The position numbers were made by a program, and so were the translations under genes. Shown here one piece after another: positions 6,351 through 8,027 of a stretch of DNA of 8,027 nt. Within the stretch, counting starts at the first letter, position 1. Every line of letters starts with the position of its first letter. The notes under the pieces are model-generated. The model saw nothing but the letters and a program-made list of their open reading frames with translations. It was not told the DNA's origin and made no database searches. Source of the DNA: CAYHKY01 sp964357355 (GTDB lineage Bacteria; Patescibacteriota; Microgenomatia; UBA10105); NCBI GenBank assembly GCA_964357355.1, contig CAYHKY010000062.1, positions 1 through 8,027 of the forward strand, written 5' to 3'.

Positions 6351-6758
6351 ATGCTAAATTTAGAATTGGAGCGAAGATTTCCATATGAATTTATGCTGGA
6401 CGCAGAACACGCACAGGCTATTGGATTTACGTATCGGCAAATTGTATTAATTGAATTTATTTTTATTACCGGCGGAGAATTGGGTGATAACTTTAATGAC
6501 CGTGTGGCAAAACATTATAATATTACTGTAAACACCTTAAAAAGGCACATCCAAAATATCTGTATCAAGACAGAGGCAGCCCTTAAAACTGATCCTACAG
6601 CGTACAATAAATTATGTGATTGGTATAAACAGCTTGAATCCCTAACTCCAAGTCCGGAATTTCCATTAAGTAATCCTCTGATGAGACCGGCTGGAGTTGA
6701 CCAAATGCTTCCCGCACTAATTGCGCTTAGGGTCATCAACTTGGAACCAACTAATTAA
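6351..6758 (+). CDS. Small protein with a LuxR/GerE-like helix-turn-helix
   Basis: A 135-residue soluble protein. Residues about 27-78 read like a LuxR/GerE or sigma-region-4 type HTH: FTYRQIVLIEFIF (first helix), then DRVAKHYNITVNTLKRHIQNICIKTEAA, where VAKHYNIT-VNTLKRHI corresponds to the turn and recognition helix (compare the family pattern IAxxLxISxxTVKxHxxxIxxKL). There is no receiver or ligand domain; the first 25 residues and the tail (about 95-135, Pro-rich then hydrophobic) match nothing I recognise. It probably binds DNA; target unknown. It follows fmt by 49 nt and its stop overlaps that of rpmB on the other strand by 4 nt (shared TTAA). No ribosome-binding site; ATG at 6351 sits directly after a -10-like box. 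Confidence 0.65.
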   Translation: MLNLELERRFPYEFMLDAEHAQAIGFTYRQIVLIEFIFITGGELGDNFNDRVAKHYNITVNTLKRHIQNICIKTEAALKTDPTAYNKLCDWYKQLESLTPSPEFPLSNPLMRPAGVDQMLPALIALRVINLEPTN

Positions 6759-7027
6759 GATTTTCCAGATAGAGATGAAGTGCTACGGGTGACTAATTTT
6801 ACCTGAGCCAACCTTTCTTTGCGCAGAAGTGAGATGCAGTCTGTGCAGAGTTTAATTCTTTGCACAGTCCCCTTTATAATAACTCGCAGTGAGTGTAGAT
6901 TGGGACGGAAAATTTTCAAGCTTTTTTGCGCCTTATGCTTCCACGATCCGCCTGCCACACCTTTGTGATGTTGGCTTCTGGTTCCTCTCCAAATACCTTT
7001 TTTACAATTAAAACACACGTATGCCAT
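6755..7027 (-). CDS. rpmB: 50S ribosomal protein bL28
   Basis: Structural protein of the large ribosomal subunit. In 90 residues the bL28 pattern is clear: MAYVCFNCKKG at 1-11, a basic His/Lys-rich loop, FRPNLHSLRVIIKGTVQRI at 40-58 (the PNLxxxRV signature), and CTDC at 61-64. C5, C8, C61 and C64 form the two CxxC pairs of the zinc-binding form of bL28. Most bL28 proteins have 60-80 residues; here the loop before the PNL motif is longer (about 22-38, with GVAGGSWKHKAQ) and there is a C-terminal extension (about 72-90, Ser/Thr-rich). The gene is divergent from a membrane-protein gene with overlapping promoters and converges on the HTH gene with a 4-nt overlap, leaving no room for a separate terminator. 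Confidence 0.93.
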   Translation of the reverse strand: MAYVCFNCKKGIWRGTRSQHHKGVAGGSWKHKAQKSLKIFRPNLHSLRVIIKGTVQRIKLCTDCISLLRKERLAQVKLVTRSTSSLSGKS

Positions 7028-7034
7028 GACGGCT

Positions 7035-7063
7035 ATATTAGCAGATTTTTAGGGTCTTGACAA
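7035..7063 (-). promoter_or_regulatory. rpmB promoter
   Basis: On the minus strand TTGTCA (7058-7063), exactly 17 nt, TAATAT (7035-7040), then 7 nt to the rpmB ATG. A near-consensus sigma-70-type promoter whose start point would fall at or next to the start codon. Confidence 0.75.
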
Positions 7064-7085
7064 CCATTTAAAAACCTTCTACGCT
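7057..7085 (+). promoter_or_regulatory. Promoter of the 111-residue membrane protein gene
   Basis: A perfect TTGACA (7057-7062), exactly 17 nt, TACGCT (7080-7085), then 6 nt to the ATG at 7092. Its -35 overlaps the -35 of the divergent rpmB promoter by 5 of 6 bases, so both promoters use opposite strands of one 7-bp element, TTGACAA. Confidence 0.7.
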
Positions 7086-7091
7086 TTATTT

Positions 7092-7427
7092 ATGGCAAAG
7101 AAAAAAAGCAGGTCAGTCAAAAACAACTTCATCTCTCCGATCAACCCCAGCATTCACTACGCACTATTTCTAGTCCTTGCTCTCATCTTGGTAATTGTGG
7201 TTGCAATAGTCATGCAAAAAACAGCTACTGAAACCCGGGCGAGATTGATGTGTCCGATGACAAAACAAAACTTAGCCCTGGTACTTGAAGAAACCAACAG
7301 ACGTTGTAAATACGGTGTGCAACTTTCAAAAGATGCAAACGGATGCGACGTGTGGGTTTGTAAGATGACAAGTCCGATACCTCTCCAGTTCAGAAAAATG
7401 ATGCAATCACCACTTCCAAACAGATAA
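7092..7427 (+). CDS. Single-pass membrane protein with Cys-rich external tail, unknown function
   Basis: A 111-residue protein not recognised as a known family. It has a Lys/Arg-rich N-terminus (about 1-10), one strong membrane helix (about 22-41, LFLVLALILVIVVAIV), and a 70-residue tail with four cysteines (C54, C72, C85, C90). The positive-inside rule puts the tail outside the cell. The segment C72-KYG-...-D81-ANG-C85-...-C90 resembles the C-x-x-G...D-x-x-GC spacing of antistasin-type disulfide repeats; this is a weak, by-eye resemblance. The start at 7092 follows a clear promoter by 6 nt, with no ribosome-binding site. The next gene encodes a membrane protease, with 101 nt in between. Confidence 0.75.
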   Translation: MAKKKSRSVKNNFISPINPSIHYALFLVLALILVIVVAIVMQKTATETRARLMCPMTKQNLALVLEETNRRCKYGVQLSKDANGCDVWVCKMTSPIPLQFRKMMQSPLPNR

Positions 7428-7448
7428 ATGTAACTGGGACTTCCTCAA

Positions 7449-7462
7449 CGGTTAATTAATCG
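7449..7462. repeat. AT-rich near-palindrome upstream of the M50 gene
   Basis: CGGTTAATTAATCG is a 14-bp palindrome with one G/T mismatch and the core TTAATTAA. It lies 22 nt after the stop of the 111-residue gene and 67 nt before the M50 start. It could be an operator or chance; no T-tract follows, so it is not a terminator. Apart from this the 101-nt gap holds only a candidate -10. Confidence 0.3.
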
Positions 7463-7514
7463 CTCTATAACTGGCAGAGGATTAATACTGCTTTCAAGAG
7501 AGCAAAGTTATTGA

Positions 7515-7520
7515 TATACT
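7515..7520 (+). promoter_or_regulatory. Candidate -10 box of the M50 protease gene
   Basis: TATACT ends 8 nt before the ATG at 7529. A weak -35 (TTTCAA at 7492-7497, 17-nt spacing) is the best match. No ribosome-binding site lies between the box and the start codon. Confidence 0.45.
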
Positions 7521-7528
7521 TGGCTGTA

Positions 7529-8027
7529 ATGTTTGGACTTACGGCAAATTTCATTTCGTTGGTCATCTACTTCGGATCTCTCATCGTAGCGATCACCGTC
7601 CATGAATTCGCGCACGCAATTTCTGCTGACCGATTGGGCGACCCTACACCCCGCCTGCAGGGAAGATTGACGCTAAACCCATTGGCCCATCTGGATCCAC
7701 TGGGAACTGTCATGCTATTTTTAGTTCACTTCGGTTGGGGTAAACCGGTACAGTTTGATCTGTTCAATTTGCGTAATCCCCGCCGCGATGCAGCAATTAT
7801 TTCCTTGGCTGGACCAGTCGCAAATTTAATATTAGCGGTTGTTGCTTCCATCGGAATTAGATTATTATTTGCAGCATCATTCATACCCTTTGGGATTATA
7901 GATTTTTTACTGCGCACGCTCATCGGCATGAACGTCGTACTCGCAATATTTAACTTGATCCCCATCCATCCGCTGGACGGATTTAAAATTGTCGGGGGCA
8001 TGTTGTCACCACAACAGGCAAAGGAAT
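7529..8027 (+). CDS. Site-2 protease family (M50) membrane metalloprotease, N-terminal 166 residues (cut by window edge)
   Basis: Intramembrane zinc protease of the short YwhC-like type. The frame is open from ATG 7529 to the window end. Visible are HEFAH at 25-29 (zinc ligands H25 and H29, catalytic E26) in the first membrane helix, GRLTLNPLAHLDPLGT at 45-60, GWGKPVQFDLFNLRNPRRDAAI at 69-90 (shown here as landmarks GKPV and NPRRD), GPVAN at 95-99 (the GPxxN motif), and NLIPIHPLDG at 142-151 with the third zinc ligand D150. All catalytic elements are present. No PDZ domain is seen, as expected for this subgroup. Its substrate is unknown; the neighbouring single-pass membrane protein is a possible but unproven candidate. 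About 30-60 residues are probably missing on the right. Confidence 0.93.
   Translation, partial: MFGLTANFISLVIYFGSLIVAITVHEFAHAISADRLGDPTPRLQGRLTLNPLAHLDPLGTVMLFLVHFGWGKPVQFDLFNLRNPRRDAAIISLAGPVANLILAVVASIGIRLLFAASFIPFGIIDFLLRTLIGMNVVLAIFNLIPIHPLDGFKIVGGMLSPQQAKE

Noticed and set aside
7726..8001. Minus-strand open frame within the M50 gene
   Set aside because: It is opposite the HExxH and NPxxxLDG coding sequence of the protease and matches nothing.

Overview
The window (about 8 kb, moderate GC, very tightly packed) looks like a chromosomal segment of a Candidate Phyla Radiation (Patescibacteria) bacterium, most likely of the Microgenomates group. This is an inference. It rests on a polymerase/ligase of the O-antigen family fused to TPRs, on short hairpin repeats inserted in frame in fmt that translate as FAKASADK and LPRRQAG (strings I recall from many CPR proteins), on atypical versions of core proteins, and on the absence of convincing Shine-Dalgarno sites. 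No rRNA gene is present to confirm the lineage. No tRNA, CRISPR array, insertion sequence or prophage gene was seen.

Left part, minus strand (1-2442): a cell-shape and peptidoglycan operon read as mreB, then a PAP2-related membrane protein, then a PBP2-type transpeptidase that runs off the left edge. The junctions are 10 nt and 1 nt. The usual mreC and mreD are missing between mreB and PBP2. A lipid-phosphatase-like integral membrane protein sits in their place, which could link lipid carrier recycling to the elongation machinery.

Middle, plus strand (2509-6758): divergent from mreB across 66 nt is a 713-residue O-antigen ligase/polymerase-family membrane protein with a C-terminal TPR region, probably for a surface glycan or glycoprotein. 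Next comes the classic pair def (peptide deformylase) and fmt (methionyl-tRNA formyltransferase), which act at the two ends of the N-formyl-methionine cycle. fmt carries two hairpin mini-repeats and several copies of an 11-bp CAACYTACAAC repeat. A small LuxR/GerE-like helix-turn-helix protein follows.

Right part (6755-8027): rpmB (ribosomal protein bL28) on the minus strand overlaps the HTH gene tail to tail by 4 nt. It is divergent from a 111-residue single-pass membrane protein with a Cys-rich tail, and the two head-to-head promoters share one -35 element. The window ends inside a site-2-protease-like (M50) metalloprotease.

The strongest window-wide signal is transcriptional. At nearly every start that begins a transcription unit, a -10-like hexamer ends only 6-11 nt before the ATG, and no ribosome-binding site is visible. 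This predicts leaderless or almost leaderless mRNAs. No intergenic stretch exceeds about 135 nt.
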